Positions 53,043 through 62,322 of a stretch of DNA of 64,000 nucleotides are shown here, one piece after another. Source of the DNA: Candidatus Electrothrix scaldis (GTDB lineage: Bacteria > Desulfobacterota > Desulfobulbia > Desulfobulbales > Desulfobulbaceae). The number at the start of each line of letters is the position of its first letter. Within the stretch, counting starts at the first letter, position 1. Under the pieces are notes generated by a model, which worked only from the letters and a program-made list of their open reading frames with translations, ran no database searches and was not told the DNA's origin. The translations under genes and the position numbers were made by a program. The DNA is taken from NCBI GenBank assembly GCA_033584155.1, contig CP138355.1:4039826-4103825 (forward strand), in the 5' to 3' direction.

Positions 53043-54662
53043 ATGAGCTCTCTCGGAGAGCAGAATTTGATTTTTAAAAAAAGGAGTCATCACATCGGGA
53101 TGCGGTCTTCAGCAGCAGAATTGCCGACAAAAGGCGAATATAGCAAAAACAGGGATATTCTTGTTCCGGGAACAAACTGTTGGCAGCTTGACCGGGCGGA
53201 AAAACTTGCCTTTCTTATAGACGCAGAAGCATATTTTCATGCGTTTCGCGAAGCAGCCGAACAGGCCCGGCAGCATATCTATATCTGCGGTTGGGATATT
53301 GATACCAGGATGCGGCTGGCGCGGAACCGGAAAGCTGATTCCGCCACTCTTCAGTTAGGTCCTTTTCTGAGCGCCCTTGTTGAAGAAAAAAAAGATTTAC
53401 AAGTTTATATCCTTATATGGGATTTTGTTCGGTTTATGGGGATCGACCGGGAATGGTTTTCCCAGTTCAAAATCAGTTGGAAAAACCATGGAAATATACA
53501 TTTTCATATGGATAGGCTTCACCCCGTGGGTGCGTCTGTCCATCATAAACTCGTTGTAGTGGACGATACTGTCGCCTGTTGCGGCGGGCTTGACCTGACA
53601 AAGGCACGCTGGGATACGCCTGCCCATGCACCGGATGACCAACGCCGCAGAACGCCGGATGGCCATTGGTACCGCCCTCATCACGATGTTCAGGTGCTGG
53701 TTGAAGGCCTCCCTGCCCAACGGCTCGGCAGCTATTTCCGGGACCGCTGGCAGCAGGTGACAGGGAAGCGGCTTTCCTCCCCTGTTCCGGCACCACAGCA
53801 AGACAACAAAAAAAACTCTCCCTGGCCTGCATCAGTCCGGCCGGACATACGCTGCTGCCGTACAGCCATTACCCGCACCCAGCCTCAATATGAAAAACTG
53901 CCGGGCGTGTACGAGGTGGAGCAGCTCTACCTTGACAGTATCAGGAGCGCGGAAAAATCAATCTACATAGAAAACCAGTACCTGACAGCGTCAAAGGTGA
54001 TTGAGGCCCTGATTCAAAGGCTGCAGGAACCTGATGGGCCTGAAATTATCCTTGTCCTGCCCTATACCACAGACGGCTGGCTTTCCCAAACGACGATGGA
54101 TACTCTCCGCGATAAGGCGATCATCTCGCTTCGGGAGGCGGATATCTATAACCGTCTCGGTGTATTTTATGCCTACCAGCAAGGGCTGGAAGGGGATGAC
54201 ACGATCAAAATTCACTCCAAACTGATGATCGTGGACAATCGTTTTATCCGGGTCGGTTCGTCCAATCTCAACAACCGCTCTATGGGATTTGATACGGAAT
54301 GCGATTTGGCTGTTGAACTTGATGGCGAAACCGCAGATGAAGAAGATACTGCGACCCCGGCGGAACAGCTCCGCACCACCCTGCTTGCGGAACATCTGGG
54401 AACAACGCCTGCTGCTGTCCAACAGGCTGTGCAGCAGACCGGTTCCATGCTCCGGGCAATAACTGAACTTCAGGGCGGCACCAGGATGTTGAAAAAATTC
54501 AATCCCGGAGTCACACCTTCTGTTGACTTTATTGCTGAAGAACAACAGCTTTTTGATCCGGAACGACCTGTTGAACCGAAACGTTTTCTCAGTCCGTGGA
54601 TACCCAGAGGTCAGCTGACCGGACAGCAGCTCCGTCTGTTGCAGGTAGCTGGTGTCCTGTAA
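53043..54662 (+). CDS. Phospholipase D-like protein, two HKD motifs
   Basis: 539 residues. The two catalytic HxK(x)4D motifs are complete: HHKLVVVDD (His167, Lys169, Asp174) and HSKLMIVDN (His391, Lys393, Asp398). The N-terminal domain (YFHAFREAAEQARQHIYICGWDI; YILIWDF) and IYIENQYLTASKVIEALIQRL are typical of cardiolipin-synthase/PLD-like enzymes of the type that is often fused to a VTT membrane domain. Here the chain ends shortly after RGQLTGQQLRLLQVAGVL with no VTT domain and no signal peptide. Phosphodiester hydrolysis or phosphatidyl transfer is expected. An alcohol-dehydrogenase remnant begins at its last codons, so the 3' end may lie at a junction. Confidence 0.88.
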   Translation: MSSLGEQNLIFKKRSHHIGMRSSAAELPTKGEYSKNRDILVPGTNCWQLDRAEKLAFLIDAEAYFHAFREAAEQARQHIYICGWDIDTRMRLARNRKADSATLQLGPFLSALVEEKKDLQVYILIWDFVRFMGIDREWFSQFKISWKNHGNIHFHMDRLHPVGASVHHKLVVVDDTVACCGGLDLTKARWDTPAHAPDDQRRRTPDGHWYRPHHDVQVLVEGLPAQRLGSYFRDRWQQVTGKRLSSPVPAPQQDNKKNSPWPASVRPDIRCCRTAITRTQPQYEKLPGVYEVEQLYLDSIRSAEKSIYIENQYLTASKVIEALIQRLQEPDGPEIILVLPYTTDGWLSQTTMDTLRDKAIISLREADIYNRLGVFYAYQQGLEGDDTIKIHSKLMIVDNRFIRVGSSNLNNRSMGFDTECDLAVELDGETADEEDTATPAEQLRTTLLAEHLGTTPAAVQQAVQQTGSMLRAITELQGGTRMLKKFNPGVTPSVDFIAEEQQLFDPERPVEPKRFLSPWIPRGQLTGQQLRLLQVAGVL

Positions 54663-55155
54663 CCGTTGTCTTGCTGATCCCAATGATTATGACGGACGAG
54701 CCAGCCTGATGTGGACCGCGACTCTGGCTCTGAACGGCCTGACTGCCGCTGGACTTGGACGGGTGGGCTTTCCCATGCATATGATTGAGCATTCCCTGAG
54801 TGCCCTCTATGATGTGCCGCACGGGGCTGGTCTTTCCGTGGTTATACCCGGCTGGTTGCAATGGTACTTAGGGCAGGATCCTGCTCGTATTGCCCGTTTG
54901 GGCCGGGGAATCCTCCCGCCTGCGGAACAACAGGAGCTGGCAGGGCAGGGGGATACTGTCATGGCGAAGCGGACCATCACCTTTCTCCGTACCTGGTTCT
55001 GCAAGGTGAAGAGCCCGGTCTCCCTGGCTGAGTTAGATATCCCGGCAGAGGATATTCCCCGCATTGCAGAGAATGCCCTCGGTCTTGCTAAGGTCTGGCG
55101 TTTGAATCAGTACAGCCAGGAGATAATCGAGGATATCCTCGGGCGCTGTGCGTGA
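54652..55155 (+). pseudogene. Iron-containing alcohol dehydrogenase, C-terminal remnant
   Basis: The frame gives about 160 residues, from ADPNDYDGRASLMWTATLALNG on. That is the second half of a group III alcohol dehydrogenase. Iron-binding histidines are present in FPMHMIEHSLSALYDVPHGAGLSVVIPGW, but the whole N-terminal NAD(P)-binding half is missing. The preserved part has clean codons and ends normally (IIEDILGRCA). The join lies inside the last codons of the PLD gene. A deletion or recombination fused two unrelated genes. Confidence 0.8.
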
Positions 55156-55184
55156 GAGGGAGGCATTTTTTTCCGGGGCTTGGT

Positions 55185-55601
55185 TTACTCCTTGCCCCTT
55201 GTGTCATGGCCTTTTCGGGCATCAAGGCTCATCGGACCGGGACCGTTTGCAATCACTAAAAGTAGCCCGCCGATGATAGAGATGTTCTTGAGAAAGGTCT
55301 TGAAGAATTCTGCCCTGAGTTCCGGGTTGTCAAAGGTCCAATAATCATGGAAATAGTAGGTCCCGGACAGGGTGAAGATGAGAAGGAGGCATGCGCCGAG
55401 GCGGGCTTTATAACCTATGATCACGGAAACACTGCCCAGGAGCATAAAGGCAATTGCCCCGGCTAGGAGAATCTGCGGGGCAGGGACGCCTTCCGAGGTC
55501 ATCCGGGCAACAACTTGGCCGTAATGGGGGATTTTATCGGCAAGGGCGCTGAGGAGAAAGACCAGGGAAAGGAGGGTGCGTCCTGCGATATTGAGGAGGC
55601 C
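55185..55601 (-). pseudogene. DoxX family membrane protein lacking a start
   Basis: The DoxX pattern is complete from LLNIAGRTLLSLVFLLSALADKIPHYGQVVARM to APQILLAGAIAFMLLGSVSVIIGYKARLGACLLLIFTLSGTYYFHDYW and KNISIIGGLLLVIANGPGPMSLD, so all four helices are encoded. The frame is closed by a TGA at 55602-55604 directly before LLNIAG. No ATG or GTG lies upstream of Met35. Only an internal start at 55502 would give a protein, and it would lack the first helix. The 5' end was probably lost at the junction that also abuts the DUF4282 gene. Confidence 0.65.
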
Positions 55602-55923
55602 TCAAATTGCATGTATCACTCATTCTGCTCAGCCTGAAAAGAGCGAGAAAAAGTTTTTCGGCAGCCTCTTTGATTTCTCTTTCTCCGGCTTTATTACGAC
55701 GGAAATCGTAAAGATTCTTTACGGGATCAGTATATTTTTTGCTGGTATCTTTGCCGTTATGTTCATCGTGGCCGGGTTTTCTAGGTCTGTTGGTTCCGGT
55801 ATCGGCTCCCTTTTTATCTCACCGGTTATATTCTTCTTGCAGGTCATAGTTTCGAGGATGTGGCTTGAACTAGTGGTTGTTATTTTTAAGATTGCTGAAA
55901 ACACAAGCAACATGAGGAAATAA
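55576..55923 (+). CDS. DUF4282 membrane protein
   Basis: 115 residues. The core FFGSLFDFSFSGFITTEIVKILYGISIFFAGIFAVMFIVAGFS and the second helix pair ending SRMWLELVVVIFKIAENTSN are the DUF4282 signature. Two membrane hairpins are predicted. The first 25 or so codons overlap the broken DoxX reading frame on the other strand and have no family resemblance (MRPAILRRPQ..), so the natural N-terminus was probably replaced at the same breakpoint. A TTG at 55591 is another possible start. Its function is unknown. Confidence 0.65.
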   Translation: MRPAILRRPQIACITHSAQPEKSEKKFFGSLFDFSFSGFITTEIVKILYGISIFFAGIFAVMFIVAGFSRSVGSGIGSLFISPVIFFLQVIVSRMWLELVVVIFKIAENTSNMRK

Positions 55924-56387
55924 CTATGTTTCATTGGACTGCTTGGGTTTGATACCCTGCCGCTAAGACGTGGTGACCCTGTCGACGACCCACAGCAGCA
56001 AGGGGATTGAGTTTTCGCGAGTCATCATTATGGGAATAGGCGCGCTGAAAGATGATGAAGAGCACAGGCAGAATTGCTCGTCTGTTGTATGTGGGTATGA
56101 CAAGGGCGCAGGAGTATTTGCTTATTACCACATCCGGTAATAACGAATACAGTCAGGATTGTCAGGATTTGATGAATATATATTCTGCTCTGGGAAATGA
56201 TCACTCTTTTGGGGAGAGTGATTCGTGAGTCGAGGGTCTGGCTCTGGCTACTAACCCGTATGGCTGCGCGGTTTGATTTTGCTTTGTGACACCGGCACGG
56301 GGCTATTAAATGGTATGGTTTCGTATTTAGTTTTCATTTTAAATGGTTAATTACTGACTAACTTAATAATTCATTAAAGGTTGAAAA
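55924..56387. other. Intergenic region before the AT-rich TPR gene
   Basis: About 460 bp. Composition changes from moderate GC to AT-rich near 56320. The middle part (55960-56260) reads like debris of coding DNA without a continuous frame; I cannot identify its source. The TPR gene's promoter should lie at 56320-56380. Confidence 0.4.
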
Positions 56388-58049
56388 ATGTCTACTTCTC
56401 AAGTGGTTGCAGATTATATAAAAATGTTTCTAGATTTTTTTTCTAATAACTCTATAGTCATTTTCTTTATTATTTTTATCTTCTTTTTTCGAGATTCATT
56501 ATCTAATGTTTTTAGTAGGTTAATTTCTCTTGCTGTTAGCTATGGTGATGCTAAAGGAGAATTAAAAACAACTGAGAGTATTAACTCTCAACCTGCAAAT
56601 AAAGAACGTTATCAATATCAGGTAGAACTTGATAATATTTCTGGAAAACAAGAAAAGATTAATAAAAATGAAGAAAAATGTAAAAGTGAAGAAGAATGCA
56701 AAAGTGAAGGAGATTTTTTTTTAAGGCTGAATAACTCTTTTGACGAGAAAGATAAAAACAAAGCGAATGAAATTCTTAATGAATTTCTCAAAAATGAAAA
56801 TGATGAAAATGAAAAGGCAAGTTTTAATGGATATTATTTATATCTTTTATATACGAAAGGAAATGACAATAGTGCTATTGAAACACTAAGGCGTCTTCTT
56901 GAAGAAAATAAAAATGAATCATCAAAAAAGATTTTGATATTTTGGTTATCAGAGTGTTATGAATCATCTAAAAATTACTATGAGTTAGAAAAGTTATTAA
57001 AAAAAGCAATAGATGAATCTCATGGTAAGGTTGAAAATACAAGTTATATTATAAATCTTTCTAAATTTTACAGAATGGACTCTCGTTATGAAGATGCCTT
57101 GAACCTACTAGAAAACCATATAAAAACAGTAGAGACTCCTGAAGAAAAATCTGAAATATACAATGAGATTTCTGAAGTTGAATATGGAAAAGGAAATCAC
57201 GAAATGTCAGCATTTGCACTCGAAAAAGCAATTGAATACTCCCCGGACAATAGGGTGCTGCTGTTTAATGCAGCGTACTCTCAGGGAAATAGCAGGTTTA
57301 GTCACTTAGCGGCTGTTAACTATGACACATTGATTGATTTGCAACCTAATCATGAAATAGCCTTAAATAATCTCGGCGCCACAGCCCAAGGCTTTGGGCT
57401 ACCATATAAGAGTATAGAGTATTATAAAAAAGCTGTAGATAAAGGTGAAACGTTAGCAATGGCAAATCTTGCATCTCTATATTTGAGAGCTGGCTTTTTA
57501 GATGAAGCAAGAAAACTTGTAAAGTCAGCTAAAGAATATGATAATCCTCATGAAAATATTTTAAATGCAGTTACAGAAATTAATTCTATAAGTGAAAATG
57601 AAGCATCAAGATGGAAAGAAATTCTGAAAGAAGGCAGTGTATATCGCAACCTTATTCGTCAATATACTAGTGCATATTTTGATGAAGGTGTAAAGAGAAA
57701 GAACTTTGATGGGACATGGCAGGATGCATCTAATGTCCAAGTTAAGATACAGGATGTTAATAATGAGTTGTCAGCTGAGTGGCATTCTGATGAGAATAAC
57801 AACAAATTCACAATTTCATTATCTGGTACTATTCGTAATAACTCGGCCATTATTGAATACAAAAAACAACGGGTTGATCATGAAGAAAAGGAAATAAGTA
57901 AGGATAGTTGGGGTTATACTGGTTACACCGGAAATGAAAATCATGCATGTCTTGCGTATATTTCGGGAGATGGAAATAACTTAATTATCTTTGCTAAAGA
58001 TATTAACGTAAAATTTTCACTGATCTTACATAGAACAACTCAGTTATAG
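56388..58049 (+). CDS. Membrane-anchored TPR protein, AT-rich and probably acquired
   Basis: 553 residues. One N-terminal transmembrane helix (about 19-35, SIVIFFIIFIFFFRD), then a Lys/Glu-rich linker (KINKNEEKCKSEEECKSEGD), then about eight TPR-like helical repeats (residues 110-395; e.g. DNRVLLFNAAYSQGNSRFSHLAAVNYDTLIDLQPNHEIALNNLGATAQGFGLPYKSIEYYKKAV). The C-terminal about 130 residues are beta-rich (FDGTWQDASNVQVKIQDVNNELSAEW; ACLAYISGDGNNLIIFAKDINVKFSL). GC content is visibly far below the neighbours (runs of A and T, AAA/GAA codons). The C-terminal domain recalls small sensor-like beta domains but I cannot name it. The gene sits beside tRNA-Arg. Confidence 0.75.
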   Translation: MSTSQVVADYIKMFLDFFSNNSIVIFFIIFIFFFRDSLSNVFSRLISLAVSYGDAKGELKTTESINSQPANKERYQYQVELDNISGKQEKINKNEEKCKSEEECKSEGDFFLRLNNSFDEKDKNKANEILNEFLKNENDENEKASFNGYYLYLLYTKGNDNSAIETLRRLLEENKNESSKKILIFWLSECYESSKNYYELEKLLKKAIDESHGKVENTSYIINLSKFYRMDSRYEDALNLLENHIKTVETPEEKSEIYNEISEVEYGKGNHEMSAFALEKAIEYSPDNRVLLFNAAYSQGNSRFSHLAAVNYDTLIDLQPNHEIALNNLGATAQGFGLPYKSIEYYKKAVDKGETLAMANLASLYLRAGFLDEARKLVKSAKEYDNPHENILNAVTEINSISENEASRWKEILKEGSVYRNLIRQYTSAYFDEGVKRKNFDGTWQDASNVQVKIQDVNNELSAEWHSDENNNKFTISLSGTIRNNSAIIEYKKQRVDHEEKEISKDSWGYTGYTGNENHACLAYISGDGNNLIIFAKDINVKFSLILHRTTQL

Positions 58050-58302
58050 TATTTGACACTTGTTCAACAGCTTTACGTACTGTTTGATATTACCGGGTAC
58101 GTGCTCAGCGCGTAACCCCATTTTTTATTTAATTCGTCTCAATTCAGGCAATCTTTCTTTCCTGCTCTAGCCCTTCGGCTTCTTCAAGCCTTCTTGCGCT
58201 TATCCACTCCTTGTACTCCGGGATTTTCGGCGGGCATTATTCTCCACACGCTCCCCACAAGAAAAACGAAAACGAGGCAAAGTGTGGGGAATATGGTGGG
58301 GA
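58050..58302. other. Intergenic region between the TPR gene and tRNA-Arg
   Basis: About 250 bp. On the reverse strand a 30-residue open stretch (IPEYKEWISARRLEEAEGLE) has a coding-like character but no start, so it may be a scrap of a lost gene, for example an integrated element's tail. I see no integrase. Confidence 0.4.
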
Positions 58303-58340
58303 ATAAAAAAAGGGAGTTAGCTGAAAAATCGCTAACCCCC
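58303..58340 (-). terminator. Intrinsic terminator after tRNA-Arg
   Basis: On the reverse strand, a stem GGGGGTTAGC / GCTAACTCCC with a nine-base loop is followed by seven T. It is ten bases after the tRNA's CCA end, so it ends the cysM-cysS/tRNA transcript. Confidence 0.85.
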
Positions 58341-58349
58341 TGATATATC

Positions 58350-58426
58350 TGGTACGCCAAGCAGGATTCGAACCTGCGACCTACGGCTTAGAAGGCCGTT
58401 GCTCTATCCAGCTGAGCTATTGGCGC
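58350..58426 (-). tRNA. tRNA-Arg (anticodon UCU)
   Basis: A 77-nt cloverleaf with encoded CCA. Acceptor GCGCCAA pairs with TTGGCGT, so position 1-72 is a G-U pair. D arm GCTC/GAGC, anticodon stem ACGGC/GCCGT with loop CTTCTAA (anticodon UCU, for AGA/AGG), five-base variable loop and T arm GCAGG-TTCGAAT-CCTGC. It is 71 bp downstream of the cysM-cysS gene on the same strand. Confidence 0.97.
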
Positions 58427-58497
58427 ATATTATGTTATGAGATGTACTCAACCTCTTTAAAAAGGTCGAGCCATTATACAACGAAACAAAAGATAAA

Positions 58498-60849
58498 TCA
58501 ACGTTCATTTCCAGTAGCATTCTCACAAGCTTTACAGGCCTCATCCTGCTCCCAAACCGGCCCATTTGCCGTATCATGGACAATTACCCCTTTTTGCAGG
58601 AGTTCCGTCCTGGCCGTATCTGCTGTTACCCAATCCCGGCGGCAGCGGGCTTCTTCCCGCTGTTCAATCAAGCGATTGATTTCTGGAGCAAGAACACATC
58701 GCTCCAAACGGAGAAAACCCAGCACTCGGTTCATTTTTCGGAGAAGGGCAAATATCTCATTTTTCTGATCCTGATCCAAGCTGCCAGCATAAAGAATAGG
58801 ATTCACCTTTTTTATAAAATCAAATAATGCCCCTATGGCACCAGAGATATTTAGATCATCATCCAATGCGGTCACGAACTGATCCTCCAACTCCGTGAGC
58901 AAGGAACGGATAATCGGGTGAGGTAACCCTGGGTGCAGACAACCCAACTTCCGCGTAAACTCGTCAATCCTCTTTAAGGCCTTGCGGATAGCATCAAGTT
59001 TTTTATAGGTGAAATGCATAGACTTCCGATAATGCACGCCAAGCAGCATAAAACGGAGTTCACGCCCGTTATACCCTTTTTCCAGCACCTCCTGAAGGCT
59101 CACCACATTCCCCGCTTCTGCTGACATCTTCTTGCCGTCTTTCAGCAGCATCCCGGAATGAAGCCAGTAATTGGCCAGCGGCTTGCCAGTCAGAGCCTCG
59201 GCAATGGCAATCTCATTTTCATGATGAGGAAAAAGTAATTCCTGCCCACCAGTATGGATATCAAGGGTCTTGCCCAGATAGCGGGTGGACATGGCAGTAC
59301 ATTCGATATGCCAACCCGGACGGATATTCCCCCAATCGGTCTCGTAGAAAATTCCCTTTTTCAGCTCACCAAGGGTGGAACGCTTCAGCAGGGTAAAATC
59401 CCTGGGATTTCCCTTCTCGTAATTATCCAGATCCACGGTACGCCCGACCTGGATTTTACTCAGGTCAACCCCGGACAGCTGGCCGTATTGAGCGAATTTC
59501 GAGATATCAAAATAGATAGAGCCGTGTTTTTCATAGGCATAGCCCTTATGGATTAACTCGTGGGCGATTTCAATCATATCGCCAACATGCTCGGAAGCCC
59601 TGGGATAACCGGAAAAATCATTCATGCCGAGACAGCTGATCGCCTCCCGGAACTGGGAAATATGTCTTTCCGTGAACTCTGCCAACGGCTCACCGGCCTT
59701 ATCTGCCCCGAGGATGGTATTATCATCCAGATCGGTGAAATTCATAAAGGATTCCACCTCAAAACCCTTGAATTGCAGATATCGGATCATCAGGTCAGCA
59801 ACGACCAAACGACGGCAATGGGAGAGATTCGGCGACTCATAGGCTGTGGGACCGCAGGCGTAGAAGGTAACCTTCCCCTCCTGGAGCGGCTTGAAAGGCT
59901 CTTTTTTCCGGGTAATTGTATTGTACAGGCAGAGTTGCTGGGTTGCGCTTCCTGGCTTTTCCTTGCGGATAAAAAGCGGCGTACTCAGATAGCGCTCACC
60001 TCCATCCGGGAAGATAGCCAGGACATAAGCATCTTTCTCTTTCTTGGCCTGCTCCATTGCAGCAAACATGGCAGCCCCGGAACTCATTCCCACAAAGACG
60101 CCCTCTTCTCTGGCCAATCTGCGGACCGTGCAAAAGGCATCCTCATCCTGGACATTGACTATTTCATGCGGGACATGCTTGTCAAATATCTCAGGACGGT
60201 ACGACTCCTTCATATTTTTGAGCCCCTGAATCTTATGGCCGAAATAGGGCTCCACCGCAATAACCCGAACTGAAGGATGGTGCTCCCGGAACCAAATGGA
60301 GAGTCCCATAGCTGTACCTGAGGTCCCCAAGGTGGTAATAATATGGGTTACTTTACCCTCTGTCTGCCTCCATATTTCCGGGCCAGTACTCTGGTAATGG
60401 GCCTGCCAGTTGGCCGGATTATTAAACTGGTCAGTCAAAAAATAGCGCTCCGGGTATTCACGGGCCAAGGCATAGGCCTTTTCAATCGCCCCATCTGTGG
60501 AACGGGCTGCCGGAGTCAAAATAATCTCGGCACCATAGGCCCGCATGATCTGGCGTCGCTCTATACTGGCGGATTCCGGCATGATGAGCTGGCACCGGTA
60601 TCCCTTGGCAGCGCAAACCATCGCAAGCCCGATACCTGTATTACCACTGGTGGCCTCAAGAACGATTTTCTCAGGGGTGAGATCCCCACTTTTCTCACCG
60701 ACCTCAATCATGTTTAAGGCCGGTCTATCCTTGACCGAACCTCCCGGATTCATGCATTCCAGTTTCGCATGGATTTCTCCGGCGCCTGAAGGACGCATTC
60801 TCTGTAAGGAGACAAGGGGAGTATTACCAATAAGATTAAGAAGGTTCAT
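58498..60849 (-). CDS. cysS: Cysteine synthase - cysteinyl-tRNA synthetase fusion
   Basis: 783 residues from the ATG at 60849. Residues 1 to about 305 are a cysteine synthase (CysM/CysK type) with PLP lysine in GGSVKDRPA, phosphate loop TSGNTG and GTSGTAMG. Residues about 320-783 are a cysteinyl-tRNA synthetase: CGPTAYE with zinc Cys332, RPGWHIECTAM and PHHENE are present. The signature motifs are unusual: HIGH is NLSH (341-344) and KMSKS is KMSAE (574-578). The first domain makes cysteine from O-acetylserine or a related donor and sulphide; the second would charge tRNA-Cys. The fusion could channel product. tRNA-Arg follows on the same strand. Confidence 0.92.
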   Translation of the reverse strand: MNLLNLIGNTPLVSLQRMRPSGAGEIHAKLECMNPGGSVKDRPALNMIEVGEKSGDLTPEKIVLEATSGNTGIGLAMVCAAKGYRCQLIMPESASIERRQIMRAYGAEIILTPAARSTDGAIEKAYALAREYPERYFLTDQFNNPANWQAHYQSTGPEIWRQTEGKVTHIITTLGTSGTAMGLSIWFREHHPSVRVIAVEPYFGHKIQGLKNMKESYRPEIFDKHVPHEIVNVQDEDAFCTVRRLAREEGVFVGMSSGAAMFAAMEQAKKEKDAYVLAIFPDGGERYLSTPLFIRKEKPGSATQQLCLYNTITRKKEPFKPLQEGKVTFYACGPTAYESPNLSHCRRLVVADLMIRYLQFKGFEVESFMNFTDLDDNTILGADKAGEPLAEFTERHISQFREAISCLGMNDFSGYPRASEHVGDMIEIAHELIHKGYAYEKHGSIYFDISKFAQYGQLSGVDLSKIQVGRTVDLDNYEKGNPRDFTLLKRSTLGELKKGIFYETDWGNIRPGWHIECTAMSTRYLGKTLDIHTGGQELLFPHHENEIAIAEALTGKPLANYWLHSGMLLKDGKKMSAEAGNVVSLQEVLEKGYNGRELRFMLLGVHYRKSMHFTYKKLDAIRKALKRIDEFTRKLGCLHPGLPHPIIRSLLTELEDQFVTALDDDLNISGAIGALFDFIKKVNPILYAGSLDQDQKNEIFALLRKMNRVLGFLRLERCVLAPEINRLIEQREEARCRRDWVTADTARTELLQKGVIVHDTANGPVWEQDEACKACENATGNER

Positions 60850-60933
60850 CAAGCAGGTTCTCAAGTAAAAGAATTACAAGGTTCAAAGAGGGCACGTCGC
60901 GCCATGCCCGTACATTTTTTTCACTACGCCGAA

Positions 60934-62322
60934 TTACAGCTCATCAACAAAGGAAAAGGGCTCCAGGTTCCTGCCCACAGCAGCCAGCAGCTGATGTCGA
61001 GCCTGTTGGTAGGAGACCAAGGCCTGAATCAACCCGGCATAGGTGGCAGTCAGGTCACGCTGAGCCTCATTAAGGCGCACCAGAGAGGCAGAGCCAGCCT
61101 CATATTCGCTTTTGGCCAATTTCCGGTTTTCCTCGACCAGCTCTACAGTTTCCCGCTGAAGACGGACCTGTTCACGAGCCGCACTTAAACGGACTATAGC
61201 CTGCTGCACCTCGCGGGCAATGCTATTGCGCAATTCGGTATAAGAATACTTTGCCTCTCTCTTAGCTTCACGGGCCTCAAGAACAGCCGCATCCACAGCC
61301 CCGCCGGAGTAGAGATTCCAGCTCAGACTGACGCCAAGGTATGCGCCAAAGTCTTCGCCCACAGGGGCTAAACCATCTGTAGTGCTTCCTTCAAGCTGAC
61401 TGATCAACTGGACCGTAGGCCAGTCCCCGGCCTTGGCCTGTTCAACACTGGAGTTTGCCCCTTTGATCTGCATATCCAAGGACAGAAGATCAGGTCGTGC
61501 CTGTAATGCCTCTGTAACGAGTTTATCCTTATCAGCCAAGGACTCTCCCACAGAGATATCACAGTCCTTATCCAGCTCTGCCAGCTTTACCGTTTCCGGT
61601 AGAACAGAATCGGCAAGCCCCAGAAGGGCTGCCAAGGCATAGCGAGCAGCCTTATAATCTCTTTCACTGGTCAGTAAACTATTTTTCGCTGAATTGAGCT
61701 GCACCTTAATATTCAGAACATCGCTCAATGAGCCACTGCCTACCTCAAGACGACTTTCCGTGTCCTCTAATTGCTGCTCATAAAAGGCCTTATTGGCAGT
61801 GCCAATCTCAATGGCAGCCAAGGCCTGTTGCGCTGCAAAAAAGGCATCCGCAACAGCAGACACCAAAAGGCGCTGGGTATTTCTTTTACTCGCCCCTGAG
61901 GACTGCACACCGTACTGCGCCTGTTCCTGCTGAAACTTCCGGGCGTATCCATCAAAAACAGTCCATGATGCCTGCAAAGTCAAAGAACCAGCTTCGTAGT
62001 TCTGGTCAGCTGAGGCATCCGAGAGAACGACCGAGTCATAGGTACTATCAGGATACCACCCAAGTCCAGTTGCAGCGCTGGCATCGACACTGGGTTTATC
62101 GGCAGCCACAGCCTGTTGCAAAGCAGCCTTAGCCTGTTGCAAGCGGGCCTGGGCCACTCCTATTCCGGGATTATCATGCAAGGCTATTCGCTGTGCTGTT
62201 TCTAAATCCAACAGCTCAACTTCTGTCAGGTCGTAGCCCTCGGCTTTTTTCTTCTCTTTTCCCTCTACGGCAGTGACCATCAGCAGGAAAAGAACAATAA
62301 AGACAAATATGCTCTGTTTCAC
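60934..62322 (-). CDS. TolC-family outer-membrane efflux protein
   Basis: 462 residues starting with GTG, AAGGA six bases upstream. A Sec signal (MKQSIFVFIVLFLLMVTAVEG) precedes the TolC/OEP repeat pattern. The first half has LDLETAQRIALHDNPGIGVAQARLQQAKAALQQA and QLEDTESRLEVGSGSLSDVLNIKVQLNSAKNSLL; the second has ALQARPDLLSLDMQIKGANSSVEQAKAGDWPTVQL and EYEAGSASLVRLNEAQRDLTATYAGLIQALVSYQQARHQLLAAVG. These form coiled-coil hairpins and the outer-membrane barrel. It carries small molecules or protein substrates; the inner-membrane partners are not in the window. The stop is 85 bp before cysM-cysS on the same strand. Confidence 0.92.
   Translation of the reverse strand: MKQSIFVFIVLFLLMVTAVEGKEKKKAEGYDLTEVELLDLETAQRIALHDNPGIGVAQARLQQAKAALQQAVAADKPSVDASAATGLGWYPDSTYDSVVLSDASADQNYEAGSLTLQASWTVFDGYARKFQQEQAQYGVQSSGASKRNTQRLLVSAVADAFFAAQQALAAIEIGTANKAFYEQQLEDTESRLEVGSGSLSDVLNIKVQLNSAKNSLLTSERDYKAARYALAALLGLADSVLPETVKLAELDKDCDISVGESLADKDKLVTEALQARPDLLSLDMQIKGANSSVEQAKAGDWPTVQLISQLEGSTTDGLAPVGEDFGAYLGVSLSWNLYSGGAVDAAVLEAREAKREAKYSYTELRNSIAREVQQAIVRLSAAREQVRLQRETVELVEENRKLAKSEYEAGSASLVRLNEAQRDLTATYAGLIQALVSYQQARHQLLAAVGRNLEPFSFVDEL

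Noticed and set aside
55931-56131. Reverse reading frame before the TPR gene
   Set aside because: Short, without family resemblance or ribosome site; the region looks like debris.
58050-58350. Integrase gene or att site at tRNA-Arg
   Set aside because: No tyrosine-recombinase motif and no second copy of the tRNA 3' end can be seen in the window.
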